Source: Falsiroseomonas bella
Lineage (GTDB): Bacteria; Pseudomonadota; Alphaproteobacteria; Acetobacterales; Acetobacteraceae
Assembly (NCBI RefSeq): GCF_003173615.1
Contig: NZ_QGNA01000001.1
Coordinates: 372,001-436,000, forward strand
Reading direction: 5' to 3'
DNA: 64,000 nt
Shown here piece after piece: positions 1 through 8,075 of the stretch; within the stretch, counting starts at the first letter, position 1; each line of letters opens with the position of its first letter. A program made the position numbers and the translations under genes. The notes below the pieces were generated by a model, which worked only from the letters and a program-made list of their open reading frames with translations, had not been told where the DNA came from and did no database searches.

Positions 1-369
1 GTGCAGCCGATGGCGAAGGGGCTGGCAGAGGCCATCCTCGGATTCCGGCGCGATCCCGAAGTGGGCGCAGTGGTGCTGCTCGGCGCCGGCGGCGTGCTCT
101 CCGAGCTGCATCGCGACACCTCTCTGCGACTGGCTCCGGTGAGTGAGGACGAAGCGCGGGAGATGATCGCGGAGGTGCGCGCGCTGACCCCGCTCTCCGG
201 CTGGCGCAACCTGCCGCGCGGCGACCTGGATGCGCTGGCGAAGGCCGTGGTCGCCGTCTCCCGTCTCGCCGCGCTGGACGGCGTGCGGGAGGCGGAGATC
301 AATCCGCTGATCGTCCATGGGGAAGGCCAGGGCGTGACTGTCGCGGATGCCTGGATCGTGCGAGCCTGA
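1..369 (+). CDS. Acyl-CoA synthetase (acetate--CoA ligase family), C-terminal fragment
   Basis: This is the last 122 codons of a gene that enters from the left edge; the frame is open at base 1, so the GTG there is not taken as a start. The end of the protein, around AEINPLIVHGEGQG, matches the closing segment of the ATP-grasp half of ADP-forming type acyl-CoA synthetases, where an E-x-NPL motif binds nucleotide/metal. Such enzymes join a carboxylic acid to CoA at the expense of ATP in the cytosol. The substrate cannot be told from this piece. The next gene starts 5 bases after the stop, so the two are probably co-transcribed. Confidence 0.8.
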   Translation: MQPMAKGLAEAILGFRRDPEVGAVVLLGAGGVLSELHRDTSLRLAPVSEDEAREMIAEVRALTPLSGWRNLPRGDLDALAKAVVAVSRLAALDGVREAEINPLIVHGEGQGVTVADAWIVRA

Positions 370-374
370 CCCCC

Positions 375-1184
375 ATGGATGCCGAAGCCCTGATCCGCGC
401 GCGCTACGGCGCGCTGCCCTTCCAGCCCGCCGAGATCACCGATGGTCTCGCGCTCCTGCTCGATCGCCGCGTGACCCGGCGCTACAAGCCCGATGTCGTG
501 CCGGATGCGCTGCTCGACACGGTGCTGGCCGGCGCGCAATCGGCGCCGGCGAAGTCCGACCTGCAGCAGTATTCGATCCTCGTCACGCGCGACGCGCAAA
601 AAATCGCGGCGATCGCGGACGCCATCGGCAGCATGCCCTGGATCAAGGATGCGCCGGTCCTGTTGATCTTCTGCGGCGACATCCGGCGCGGCCGGCAGGT
701 CTGCGCACTGCATGGCCGTGCGCATGCGAATGACAGCGTGGACACCTTCCTCAATGCCAGCGTGGACGCCGCGCTGGCCATGGGCTTCGGCATCATGGCC
801 GCGGAGGCCGCGGGCCTCGGCACCTGCCCGATCTCCTATGTGCGGAACCACCTGCCGCTGGTCGCCGAGCTGTTCGGCCTGCCGGAGGGTGTGTTTCCCG
901 TCGCCGGGCTGACGCTCGGCTTTCCCGCCGCGCGCAACGCCACCTCGTCGCGCCTGCCGCCTTCCGTCGTCATCCATCGCGAGCGCTACGACGACAGCGG
1001 CCTGGCCGCCGCGCTGCCCGCCTATGACGCGCTGCGCCCGCCCGGCAAGCCGCGCTACCCGGAGGTGCATGGCGCGAAGCCCGAAGGCTGCGCCTGGAGC
1101 GAGAACGCAGCGCGCCAGCTTTCCGTGCCGGAGCGCGCGAATTTCCGCGCCTGGCTCGCGACGAAGGGGATCAACCTTGGCTGA
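375..1184 (+). CDS. Nitroreductase family protein
   Basis: A 269-residue protein with the nitroreductase fold signature: an early RR-Y segment (LLDRRVTRRYKPD) for FMN phosphate binding, the QSAPAKSDLQQY loop, and a late GLGTCPISYVRNHL segment followed by GLTLGFPA, typical of FMN-binding oxidoreductases that use NAD(P)H. The family reduces nitro groups, quinones, flavins or enones; the substrate here is unknown. It starts 5 bases after the acyl-CoA synthetase and its stop overlaps the start of the NUDIX gene by 8 bases, so it is the middle of a three-gene transcription unit. No strong ribosome site precedes the ATG, in keeping with coupling to the upstream gene. Confidence 0.88.
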   Translation: MDAEALIRARYGALPFQPAEITDGLALLLDRRVTRRYKPDVVPDALLDTVLAGAQSAPAKSDLQQYSILVTRDAQKIAAIADAIGSMPWIKDAPVLLIFCGDIRRGRQVCALHGRAHANDSVDTFLNASVDAALAMGFGIMAAEAAGLGTCPISYVRNHLPLVAELFGLPEGVFPVAGLTLGFPAARNATSSRLPPSVVIHRERYDDSGLAAALPAYDALRPPGKPRYPEVHGAKPEGCAWSENAARQLSVPERANFRAWLATKGINLG

Positions 1185-1878
1185 CGGACCACGGCCCGAT
1201 GGCGGCGCCGACAATCCCGGCGGCGGCGACCTGAAGCGCGCCGCCGCGCGCGCGCCCGGCACGCGCGCCGTGAAGCCGCGCCATGCCGCCAGCCTGGTGG
1301 TGTGGCGGCAGGGCAGCGGCGAGCCCGAGATCCTGATGGGCATGCGCCACGCCAAGCACAAATTCATGCCGAGCGTGCTGGTCTTTCCGGGCGGGCGCGT
1401 GGACCGGGCCGATCACGGCGTGAAGGTCGCCTCCGAATTGCGGGCGGAGACGGAGGCGATGCTTCGCCATCGCGCGCCGCCCTCCCTCGCGCGCGCGCTC
1501 GGTGTCGCGGCGGTGCGGGAGCTGTTCGAGGAGACGGGGCTGATCCTCGGCGAGCGCAAGGGCACGCGCCTGCTCGCCGACCTCTCCGCGCTCGACTATC
1601 TCTGCCGCGCGGTCACGCCCTCCTCCCGCGCGATGCGCTTCAATGCGCGCTTCCTGCTGGCGCCGGCGGAGCGGCTCGCCGGCGAGATCGGCGGCTCCGG
1701 CGAGCTCGAGAAGCTCGACTGGTATCCGCTGTCGAAGGCGCGGAGTTCGGAGCTCGCCGCCATCACCTACAAGATCCTGGCGGAATTCGCGGAGTGGGTC
1801 GCGATGCCGCCGAATGCGCGCGCGACGCGGCCGATGATCTGCTTCCGCGGGATGGACAATCGCACGATCGACGCGTGA
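1177..1878 (+). CDS. NUDIX hydrolase
   Basis: The frame is open far upstream, but a TTG at 1177 preceded by AAGGGG at the right distance gives a 233-residue protein beginning MADGPRPDGG, overlapping the nitroreductase by 8 bases. The Nudix box is seen as VREL-FEETGLILG about residues 113-124, with FPGG upstream (VLVFPGGRVDRAD), so it should hydrolyse a nucleoside diphosphate linked to another moiety, using Mg2+. The N-terminal 30 residues are Gly/Ala/Arg-rich and probably disordered. The arrangement, with a long spacer between the FPGG and the box, resembles NUDT7/NUDT19-like CoA or acyl-CoA diphosphatases, which would fit the acyl-CoA synthetase two genes upstream, but that is inference. Confidence 0.85.
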   Translation: MADGPRPDGGADNPGGGDLKRAAARAPGTRAVKPRHAASLVVWRQGSGEPEILMGMRHAKHKFMPSVLVFPGGRVDRADHGVKVASELRAETEAMLRHRAPPSLARALGVAAVRELFEETGLILGERKGTRLLADLSALDYLCRAVTPSSRAMRFNARFLLAPAERLAGEIGGSGELEKLDWYPLSKARSSELAAITYKILAEFAEWVAMPPNARATRPMICFRGMDNRTIDA

Positions 1879-1940
1879 AGGGCGGGCGTGGGATCGGCGC
1901 GGTCGGTCGCGCCCCCACCCGCCCTCGCTTCGCTCGGGCA

Positions 1941-1966
1941 CCCTCCCCCGCTGACGCAGGGGAGGG
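1941..1966. terminator. Stem-loop between convergent genes, probable bidirectional terminator
   Basis: CCCTCCCC (1941-1948) and GGGGAGGG (1959-1966) form a perfect 8-bp stem around a 10-base loop, in the 93-bp gap between the convergent NUDIX and MBL genes. A second, imperfect pair (AGGGCGGG at 1879 and CCCGCCCT near 1917) lies just before it. No long T-run follows on either strand, so termination is inferred from position and structure. Confidence 0.5.
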
Positions 1967-1971
1967 CCGCA

Positions 1972-2853
1972 TCATCGCGCTTCGAATGCATCCCCGTCGC
2001 GCGCGGCCTGGCCTTCCGCCGCCAGCTTGATCAAATGCGCCAGCAGGCTGCGTGCCGCGCCGTTCACAAGGCGCGGGTCGAGATCCGGACCATAGACCGG
2101 CGGCACAAGTTCCACCGCGGTCGCGCGCCTCGCGGCACGCAGCGCGTTCAGCACCTTCGCCTCGCGCTCGCGCCGATGCGCCGCCAGCGCGGCGACGAAG
2201 GGCGCGGGCTCGGGCAGCTTCGGACCATGGCCAGGCAGGTAGAGGCGGTCGTCGCGCGCGGCGAGCTTCGCAAGCGAGGCCATGTAGGCGGCCATGTCGC
2301 CATCGGGCGGGCTCACCACCGTGGTGGACCAGCTCATCACATGGTCGGCGCTGAACAGGACGCCCTGCCCGAAGCCCTCCAGCGCGAAGCAGAGATGGTT
2401 GGCGCAATGGCCGGGCGTGTGCAGTGCGGTCAGGCGGAAGCTGTCCGTCTCCACAATGCCGCCATCGGGCAGCACGACATCGGGGCGAAAGCTGTGGTCG
2501 CCACCCTCCCCGCCCGCATCGGGCGGCGTCAGATGCGGGCCGAAGCCGAAGCTTTTGGCGCCCGTCGCGGCGGCCAGCGCGGCGACGCCCGGCGAGTGGT
2601 CGCGATGCGTGTGGCTGACGAGGATTTGTCCGACCTTCTCGCCCTCGATCGCACGCAGGATGGCCGCCAGATGCGCCTCATCCGCCGGTCCCGGGTCCAG
2701 GACCGCCACGCGGCCGCGCCCGATCACATAGGTGTTCGTGCCGCGGAAGGTGAAGGGCCCGGGATTGCCGCAGAGGATCCGCCGCACGCCGGGCGCAACC
2801 TCCTCCACCGCGCCATGCGGCAGCGCGTCCTCGCGCAGGAATGACAGACTCAT
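1972..2853 (-). CDS. MBL-fold metallo-hydrolase (LACTB2-like)
   Basis: A 293-residue metallo-beta-lactamase-fold protein. The zinc ligands are visible: HTHRDHSPG (the HxHxDH motif, about residues 92-97), HTPGHCANHL later, the Asp of FSADHVMSWS, and the late GHGPKL. The Gly-rich early segment FRGTNTYVIGRG is usual for LACTB2/RNase-like and glyoxalase-II-like hydrolases. The open frame runs far upstream, but ATG at 2853 gives the family N-terminus and overlaps the preceding transporter stop as ATGA. It is the last gene of a five-gene minus-strand run. Substrate unknown; an RNA or thioester bond are both possible for this subgroup. Confidence 0.88.
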   Translation of the reverse strand: MSLSFLREDALPHGAVEEVAPGVRRILCGNPGPFTFRGTNTYVIGRGRVAVLDPGPADEAHLAAILRAIEGEKVGQILVSHTHRDHSPGVAALAAATGAKSFGFGPHLTPPDAGGEGGDHSFRPDVVLPDGGIVETDSFRLTALHTPGHCANHLCFALEGFGQGVLFSADHVMSWSTTVVSPPDGDMAAYMASLAKLAARDDRLYLPGHGPKLPEPAPFVAALAAHRREREAKVLNALRAARRATAVELVPPVYGPDLDPRLVNGAARSLLAHLIKLAAEGQAARDGDAFEAR

Positions 2854-3758
2854 TGGCCGCGTCTCCGCCGCATCAGCTCGCGGTGCAGGATGTAGAGGCT
2901 GGCGATCACGATGAGCAAGGCGCCGGCGATTGTCGCGAACCCCGGCACGTCGCCGAAGGCGATCCAGCCGAACAGGATCGCCCAGAGCAGCGACGAATAG
3001 CTGTAGGGCGCGAGCGCCGAGACCTCCGCGCTCGCCCAGGCCTCCGTCAGCATCACCTGCGCCGCACCGCCGAGCAACCCGACCAGGATCAGCACGCCGA
3101 GCTCCCACCATGCGGGCGTCACCCAGACGAAGGGCAGCACCACGCCGGCGAAGGCCGTCATCAGCAGCGACTGCCACAGCGTGATGGTGGTGGAGGCCTC
3201 GGTCGCGGACAGGTTGCGCACCAGCAGCGTCGTGCAGGCGGAGAAGACGCCCTGCGCCACCGCCGCCGCGACGCCGATCTGCGCCACGCCCTGCAGACCG
3301 CCGCCGAACGCCCCCTGGCCGAGCGCGATGACGACGATGCCCAGAAAGCCCAGCAGCACCGCTCCGGCACGATGGATGCCCACCTTCTCGCCGAGGAAGG
3401 GAATGGACAGCAGCGTGATGAAGATCGGCGTGGTGTTGGTCAGCGCGGTGTGCTCGGCCAAGGGCAGCAGCGCCAGCGCGTAGAAGGAGCACGCCTGCGC
3501 GCTGGTGCCCGTGCCGGCGCGCACAAGATGCGCGGGGAAGCGGCTGGTGCGCAGCGCCTGCCATACGGGCCGGCCGGGTCGCGCCCGCGCGACCACCAGC
3601 AGCACCACGGGCACCGCCAGCGCACTGCGGAAGAACATGATCTCCGCCACCGGGATGCGGTCGCCGAGCGCCTTGATCAGCGCGCTCATCAGCGTGAACA
3701 GCGCACAGGCGCCAAGCATGAGCAGCACGCCGCGCCGGATGTCATGGCGGAGCGGCAT
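2850..3758 (-). CDS. EamA/DMT-family transporter, first copy
   Basis: A 302-residue inner-membrane protein with about ten hydrophobic helices in two EamA repeats; the second repeat ends with the usual ALAPYSYSSLLWAILFGWIAFGD signature (helices 8-9). These drug/metabolite transporters move small organic solutes such as amino acids or nucleobases by exchange with protons. The start at 3758 is chosen because its ATG shares one base with the stop of the upstream EamA gene (TAATG); the frame itself is open further. Its stop overlaps the MBL start (ATGA). It and the next gene are paralogues in tandem and may act as two exporters or a heterodimer. Confidence 0.88.
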   Translation of the reverse strand: MPLRHDIRRGVLLMLGACALFTLMSALIKALGDRIPVAEIMFFRSALAVPVVLLVVARARPGRPVWQALRTSRFPAHLVRAGTGTSAQACSFYALALLPLAEHTALTNTTPIFITLLSIPFLGEKVGIHRAGAVLLGFLGIVVIALGQGAFGGGLQGVAQIGVAAAVAQGVFSACTTLLVRNLSATEASTTITLWQSLLMTAFAGVVLPFVWVTPAWWELGVLILVGLLGGAAQVMLTEAWASAEVSALAPYSYSSLLWAILFGWIAFGDVPGFATIAGALLIVIASLYILHRELMRRRRGQ

Positions 3759-4768
3759 TATGTTTGGCCCTGCGGGCCGCGCGGCCGATTCACGCCTGCG
3801 GTGCTCGGGGCCTCCGGCCCCTCCGCCCTTCGGCGATCGGACGCGCCTGCGTTTTGGCCCTGCAGGCCGCGCGCCTCCGCACGTCGCACCCGCTCGCGAT
3901 GCAGATTGTAGAGACCCGCCGCGATCACCAGCGAAGCACCGCCGAGCGTCGTCCAGGATGGCAGCTCGGCCCAGATCGCGAAGCCCAGCAGCCCGCCCCA
4001 TAGCAGCGTGGTGTATTCATAGGGCGCCAGCGCGGAGACCGGCGCGATCGCGAAGGCGCGGGCGAAGAGGAAATGCGCGCAGCCATTCGCCAGGCCGAGG
4101 AAGGCCAGCGCGAAGGCCACGCCCCAGCCCGGCAGCAGCGAACCCGGCGGCGGAAAAGCCGGCAGCAGCAGCAGGCCCATCGGCACATGTGCGAAGAGCA
4201 GCCAGAAGGCGATGGCCTGCGGCGTATCGGTGGCCGCCAGCACCCGCGTCCAGATCCGCGTGACGGCGAGGGTCGCGGTGCCGGCCAGCAGCATCGCCGT
4301 CTCCCACCGCCACAGCTCGCCGCCCGGCTGCAGCATGATCAGCACGCCGATGAAGCCGACGACGGTGCTGACCCAACGCCGCCAGCCCACCGTCTCGCCG
4401 AGCAGCGGAATCGCCAGCACCGTCATGATCAGCGGCGCCGCGGCGTTCACCGCATAGCTGTCGGCCAGCGGGAAATGGTTGAACCAGGCGAGATAGAAGG
4501 CGACCGTGACCATGCAGTGCAGCGTGGAGCGCAAGGCCAGCAGCGGCACACGCCGCGGCCGCAGCCGCCGCCCGCGGGACAGCAGCGCAATCGCCAGCAT
4601 GCCGAAGACGCCGCGCCAGATCATCGCCATGGCGACGCCCACCTCGGGCAGCGCCCATTTCACCGCCGCATCGGCCGCCGAGATCACCGCATAGCCTGCG
4701 GAGATCGTGGCGATGCCACGCAGCGTGTCCTGCGTCAGGGGTAGTCCGCGTTGGGGTCCCTCAGGCAC
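3758..4768 (-). CDS. EamA/DMT-family transporter, second copy
   Basis: A 336-residue ten-helix EamA protein with the same ALAPYEYTTLLWGG signature in the second repeat. The last 45 residues after the final helix are an Arg/Gly/Pro-rich cytoplasmic tail (from HRERVRRAEARG on), unusual for the family and possibly just extension into a degraded stop. GTG at 4768 is taken as the start; it overlaps the stop of the MaoC-like gene by 8 bases. The solute is unknown. Close pairing with a second EamA gene through TAATG suggests both are made together. Confidence 0.85.
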   Translation of the reverse strand: MPEGPQRGLPLTQDTLRGIATISAGYAVISAADAAVKWALPEVGVAMAMIWRGVFGMLAIALLSRGRRLRPRRVPLLALRSTLHCMVTVAFYLAWFNHFPLADSYAVNAAAPLIMTVLAIPLLGETVGWRRWVSTVVGFIGVLIMLQPGGELWRWETAMLLAGTATLAVTRIWTRVLAATDTPQAIAFWLLFAHVPMGLLLLPAFPPPGSLLPGWGVAFALAFLGLANGCAHFLFARAFAIAPVSALAPYEYTTLLWGGLLGFAIWAELPSWTTLGGASLVIAAGLYNLHRERVRRAEARGLQGQNAGASDRRRAEGPEAPSTAGVNRPRGPQGQT

Positions 4769-5594
4769 CCGCGGCGTCCAGCAGGGCCTCGCCCTGCATG
4801 CAGGTGGCGCCGCTGTCGTCGCGCGTCTCCACCTCCACCTGTCCGCCCGCCACCCGCGCCAGCACGCTGAGCGGTCGCCCGTCGAAGCAGGGGCGGCGGC
4901 CGCGGAAGGCGAAGCGGCGGAGCGTCGCGCCCGGCGTCGTCTCCACCGCCAACGCGGCCATCAGCGTCGCCTGCAGCGGGCCATGCACGACCAGGCCGGG
5001 ATAGCCCTCCACCTGCGTGACATAGGGGTGGTCGTAATGGATGCGGTGGCCGTTGCCCGTCAGGGCCGAGTATCGGAACAGCATCACCGGATCGGGCACG
5101 AGATCGCGCCGTGCTGCGCCGGGCCAGTCGGGCGCGGCCGGCGCCACCTTCACCGCCGCGCCCTCGGCGCCGCGATAGACGATGTCCTGCTCCTCCTCGA
5201 TGGCGAGGCCCGCCGGGCCTTCCACCAGGTGCCGCACCGTGACGAAGACCAGCCGGCCGGACCCGCCCGCCTTCTCCTGCACGGAGAGGATCGTGCTCGT
5301 CCGCCGCACCGCATCGCCGGCGCGCAGCACCGCATCGTGAAAGATGAGCCGTCCGCCCGCCCACATGCGGCGCGGCAGGTCGTGCACCGGCGGCAGGAAA
5401 CCGCCTCGCTTCGGGTGGCCGTCCGGCCCGATCCGGTCCGGCATCACCCAGTCCTGGAACAGCATCCAGTGCCAGAGCGGCGGCAGCGCCTCCGGCACAT
5501 TGGTGCCGAGCGTCGCCGCCATGCCCTGGATCAGCCGCGCATCAAGCCGGTCCTCGCGGGTTTCGCTGCGGCCGACATAGTCCTCGTACGACAT
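4761..5594 (-). CDS. MaoC-like/FAS1-type dehydratase (mesaconyl-C4-CoA hydratase-like)
   Basis: A 277-residue double-hotdog protein. The N-terminal half carries the FAS1-like dehydratase features (WHWMLFQDW, GGFLPPVHDLPRRMWAGG) and the C-terminal half the hydratase-2 motif region (RYSALTGNGHRIHYD-HPY, with Asp/His in place), followed by GLVVHGPLQATLMA. This architecture is that of 3-methylfumaryl/mesaconyl-C4-CoA hydratases and fungal HTD2-like 3-hydroxyacyl dehydratases, which add or remove water on CoA or ACP thioesters in the cytosol. ATG at 5594 overlaps the upstream stop as TGATG. Its grouping with transporters and a membrane glycosyltransferase-like gene does not reveal a pathway; exact substrate is open. 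Confidence 0.82.
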   Translation of the reverse strand: MSYEDYVGRSETREDRLDARLIQGMAATLGTNVPEALPPLWHWMLFQDWVMPDRIGPDGHPKRGGFLPPVHDLPRRMWAGGRLIFHDAVLRAGDAVRRTSTILSVQEKAGGSGRLVFVTVRHLVEGPAGLAIEEEQDIVYRGAEGAAVKVAPAAPDWPGAARRDLVPDPVMLFRYSALTGNGHRIHYDHPYVTQVEGYPGLVVHGPLQATLMAALAVETTPGATLRRFAFRGRRPCFDGRPLSVLARVAGGQVEVETRDDSGATCMQGEALLDAAGA

Positions 5595-7210
5595 CAATCC
5601 TCGCGCACATAAAGCAGGTAGGTGTCCATGTGGACCACGCGTGTATAGCGCCGCCAGGTCTCGGCGAAGGCGGGGTGCCGGCTGAAATAGGCGATGGGGT
5701 CGAAATCCTCGGCGCCGCAGCGCGGTATGCCCGAATTCTTCGCCACCAGCACGCCGGCCGGCGGCGCGCGGGCGAAATCCTCGGCGACGGTGCGGTAGAC
5801 CAGGAATTCGGGCCGGCTCATCTCCCAGGTCTCGCGGTAGCGCGGCGCGCCCTCGGGGCAGTCGGGATAGGCGCCGACCAGCAGCCAGAGATTCATCGTG
5901 CGCAGCGTGGACCGGGCGCGCGCGTAGTTGAGGGCCGGATAGACCGGGTAGATGTCGGGCGAGAGCACCAGCAGCCGCTCGCCCGCCACCTCGCGCCGCA
6001 GGGTCGTGGCGATCTGGCCGTCGCGCAGATCGAAATACCAGATCTGCCGCCAGGGGCTTTCGCCGCGGATATGCAGCAGGGCCACCGCCACGGCGACCGC
6101 CAGGGCGAAGCCGGGCGCGACGGAGGCGGCGCGGGCGGGCGGCAGCGCGCGGTCCATCCAGCGCGCGGCGAGCAGCCCGGCGAGCAGCGCGCCGGCCATC
6201 GCCATCGGCACGATGTGGTAGCTCCAGCCCTTGTGCTGCACCCAGGCGGCGATCGTGCCGCCCAACCCGACCGCCAGCAGCGCCTGCGCCGTCGCCCCGG
6301 CCGCTGGGCGGATCGCGAAGGGCGCCAGCGCCGCCAGCATCAGGGCCGCGGGGGCGAAGGGCGCGGTCAGCAGCACGTCGATCAGGCCGACGCCGCCATT
6401 GGCGAGGTAGAAGCCCATCACCAGCGGCACGACGAAATCCAGATAGGCCGGGAACAACAGCGGCAGGGAGGCGAGGTAGAGCAGCCACACCGCCGCCATC
6501 CCCCAGGGCAGCGGGTCCCGCAGCGCCGCCGCCGGGCCGCGGCGCAGCAGCACCAGCCCCTCCACGAGCAGCGGCACGACCAGGAAATGCGGCTTCAGCG
6601 CAAAGCCCACCGCGGCCGGGAGGCTGACCGCCCAGGCCAGGGGGCGCGAGACCGGCGGCCCCTCGATCCGCCTGGCGGCGAGGAAGGCATAGGGAATGGC
6701 GAAGAGCGCCATCAGGTGCTCGCGTTGGCCCACGTCATAGGCCGGCAGCAGGATGGCGAGCGGCACCAGCGCGTCCAGCACGGCGCGCTCCACCGCACCC
6801 TCGGCCCGGTCCCGGCGCAGCCGCGCCGTCATCCGCCACGCGGCAAAGCAGCAGGCCAGGACGCAGAGCAGCAGCGCCTGCACCCCGTCCAGCGGCGTCC
6901 AGTGCGCGATCCAGGCGGGGATCGCGGTCAGCACGAAGATCAGCGGCGGGTTGACGTCGATCAGGTCGCGATACAGCCGCTCCCCGGCGACCCAGCGCTC
7001 GGCGAAGTTCAGGATGGCCGCGACGTCGTGGTTCAGCGGCGGCGCCAGCACCATCAGCAGGAAGGCCGCGGCCGGGAGCAGCGCCAGCGCCCGCGGCGCG
7101 CGCGCCAGCAACCCCGACAGGCCCAGCGGGGGGGTGGCGGCCTCGGCGGCTTCGGCCGGGCGGGCGGATCGGGACGGCGGGGGGCTCATGCGTGTGACCG
7201 GCCGCGTCAT
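5594..7210 (-). CDS. Polytopic membrane protein, GT-C/PMT-like glycosyltransferase candidate
   Basis: About 538 residues with roughly ten to eleven membrane helices and a soluble C-terminal domain of about 150 residues. The first periplasmic loop has NHDVAAILNFAERWVAGERLYRDLID-NPP, which resembles the acidic loop of GT-C transferases (PMT/ArnT/GT39 kind) that take sugar from a polyprenyl phosphate. The start is uncertain: ATG at 7210, 7189 or 7243 are all in frame and none has an ideal ribosome site; 7210 is used. It heads the five-gene minus-strand run and is divergent from the methyltransferase / GtrB-like / SMR genes, the natural suppliers of lipid-linked sugar. Function is inference. Confidence 0.75.
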   Translation of the reverse strand: MTRPVTRMSPPPSRSARPAEAAEAATPPLGLSGLLARAPRALALLPAAAFLLMVLAPPLNHDVAAILNFAERWVAGERLYRDLIDVNPPLIFVLTAIPAWIAHWTPLDGVQALLLCVLACCFAAWRMTARLRRDRAEGAVERAVLDALVPLAILLPAYDVGQREHLMALFAIPYAFLAARRIEGPPVSRPLAWAVSLPAAVGFALKPHFLVVPLLVEGLVLLRRGPAAALRDPLPWGMAAVWLLYLASLPLLFPAYLDFVVPLVMGFYLANGGVGLIDVLLTAPFAPAALMLAALAPFAIRPAAGATAQALLAVGLGGTIAAWVQHKGWSYHIVPMAMAGALLAGLLAARWMDRALPPARAASVAPGFALAVAVAVALLHIRGESPWRQIWYFDLRDGQIATTLRREVAGERLLVLSPDIYPVYPALNYARARSTLRTMNLWLLVGAYPDCPEGAPRYRETWEMSRPEFLVYRTVAEDFARAPPAGVLVAKNSGIPRCGAEDFDPIAYFSRHPAFAETWRRYTRVVHMDTYLLYVRED

Positions 7211-7326
7211 CCTTGGGCGCGGCGGCGCATTGTGCAATCGCATTGCGGCGCATCCGGGGCAGGGCTGCCCCGTGGCCGCCGCGCGGCCGCCTTGCCCTCG
7301 CCCTCGCGCGACGCCAGAAGGATCGC
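7211..7326. promoter_or_regulatory. Divergent intergenic region with a hairpin
   Basis: This 116-bp gap must hold promoters for both the GT-C-like operon and the methyltransferase operon. GGGGCA (7256-7261) and TGCCCC (7266-7271) form a perfect stem with a 4-base loop. No convincing -35/-10 pair is seen on either strand. The only AT-richer patch is around 7229-7246. Confidence 0.4.
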
Positions 7327-8061
7327 GTGGAACCAGCCGAATACGACCTGATGGACGCCGCCGAGGACGGCATGTGGTGGTATCGCGCCGCCCATGCGCG
7401 CGTCCTCGATGCGCTGCGCCGCAGGCCCGGCGCGCGCGGCCCGCTGCTGGATGCCGGCTGCGGGACGGGGGGGCTGCTGCGCCGCCTTGCCGAGGACCTG
7501 CCGGACGTGGCTGCGGTGGGGCTCGACTTCGTGCCGCAGGCCGCCGGGCGCGCCGCGGCCAAGTCCGGCCGGCCCGTCACCGCCGGCGACGCCAACCGCC
7601 TGCCCTTCCCCGAGGCGAGCTTCGGCGCCGCCGTCAGCATCGACGTGATCTGCCATGCCGGCGTGGAGCCGGCGCAGGCGCTCGCTGAGCTGCATCGCGT
7701 GCTGCGCCCCGGCGCCACGCTGGTGCTGAACCTGCCCGCCTTCGAGTGGCTGCGCAGCGCGCACGACCTGCGCGTCCACAACGCGCGCCGCTTTACCCGC
7801 GAGAGCGCCGCCGCCCTGCTGCGGGAGGCCGGCTTCACCGCGGTCGAGGGCCGCTACTGGAACAGCTTGCTGCTGCCGCTGATGGTGCTGCAGCGCAAGG
7901 TGCTGCAGCGCCGCCCGGATGCGCCGAGCGACGTGACGGAATTCCCCCCCTGGCTGGACCGCAGCCTGCATGCGGTGTCGGAGCTGGAGCGCTGGCTCGG
8001 CGGCCGCGGCCTGCCGATGCCGGCAGGCGGCTCTGTGCTGATGACGGCGACCCGCCCGTGA
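7327..8061 (+). CDS. Class I SAM-dependent methyltransferase
   Basis: GTG at 7327, six bases after AGAAGGA, gives a 244-residue protein beginning MEPAEYDLMDAAEDGMWWYR, a common N-terminus of methyltransferases placed beside lipid-linked sugar glycosyltransferases. The SAM-binding motif I is LLDAGCGTGGLLRRL (about residues 40-54), followed by an acidic end of beta-2 (VGLDF) and the motif IV-like region GAAVSIDVICHAGV. Cytosolic. The acceptor is unknown: a sugar nucleotide, a polyprenyl sugar or a quinone-like compound are all possible. Its stop overlaps a GTG of the downstream glycosyltransferase frame (GTGA), so the two are coupled. Confidence 0.88.
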   Translation: MEPAEYDLMDAAEDGMWWYRAAHARVLDALRRRPGARGPLLDAGCGTGGLLRRLAEDLPDVAAVGLDFVPQAAGRAAAKSGRPVTAGDANRLPFPEASFGAAVSIDVICHAGVEPAQALAELHRVLRPGATLVLNLPAFEWLRSAHDLRVHNARRFTRESAAALLREAGFTAVEGRYWNSLLLPLMVLQRKVLQRRPDAPSDVTEFPPWLDRSLHAVSELERWLGGRGLPMPAGGSVLMTATRP

Positions 8062-8075
8062 CGGAGGCCAATGAC

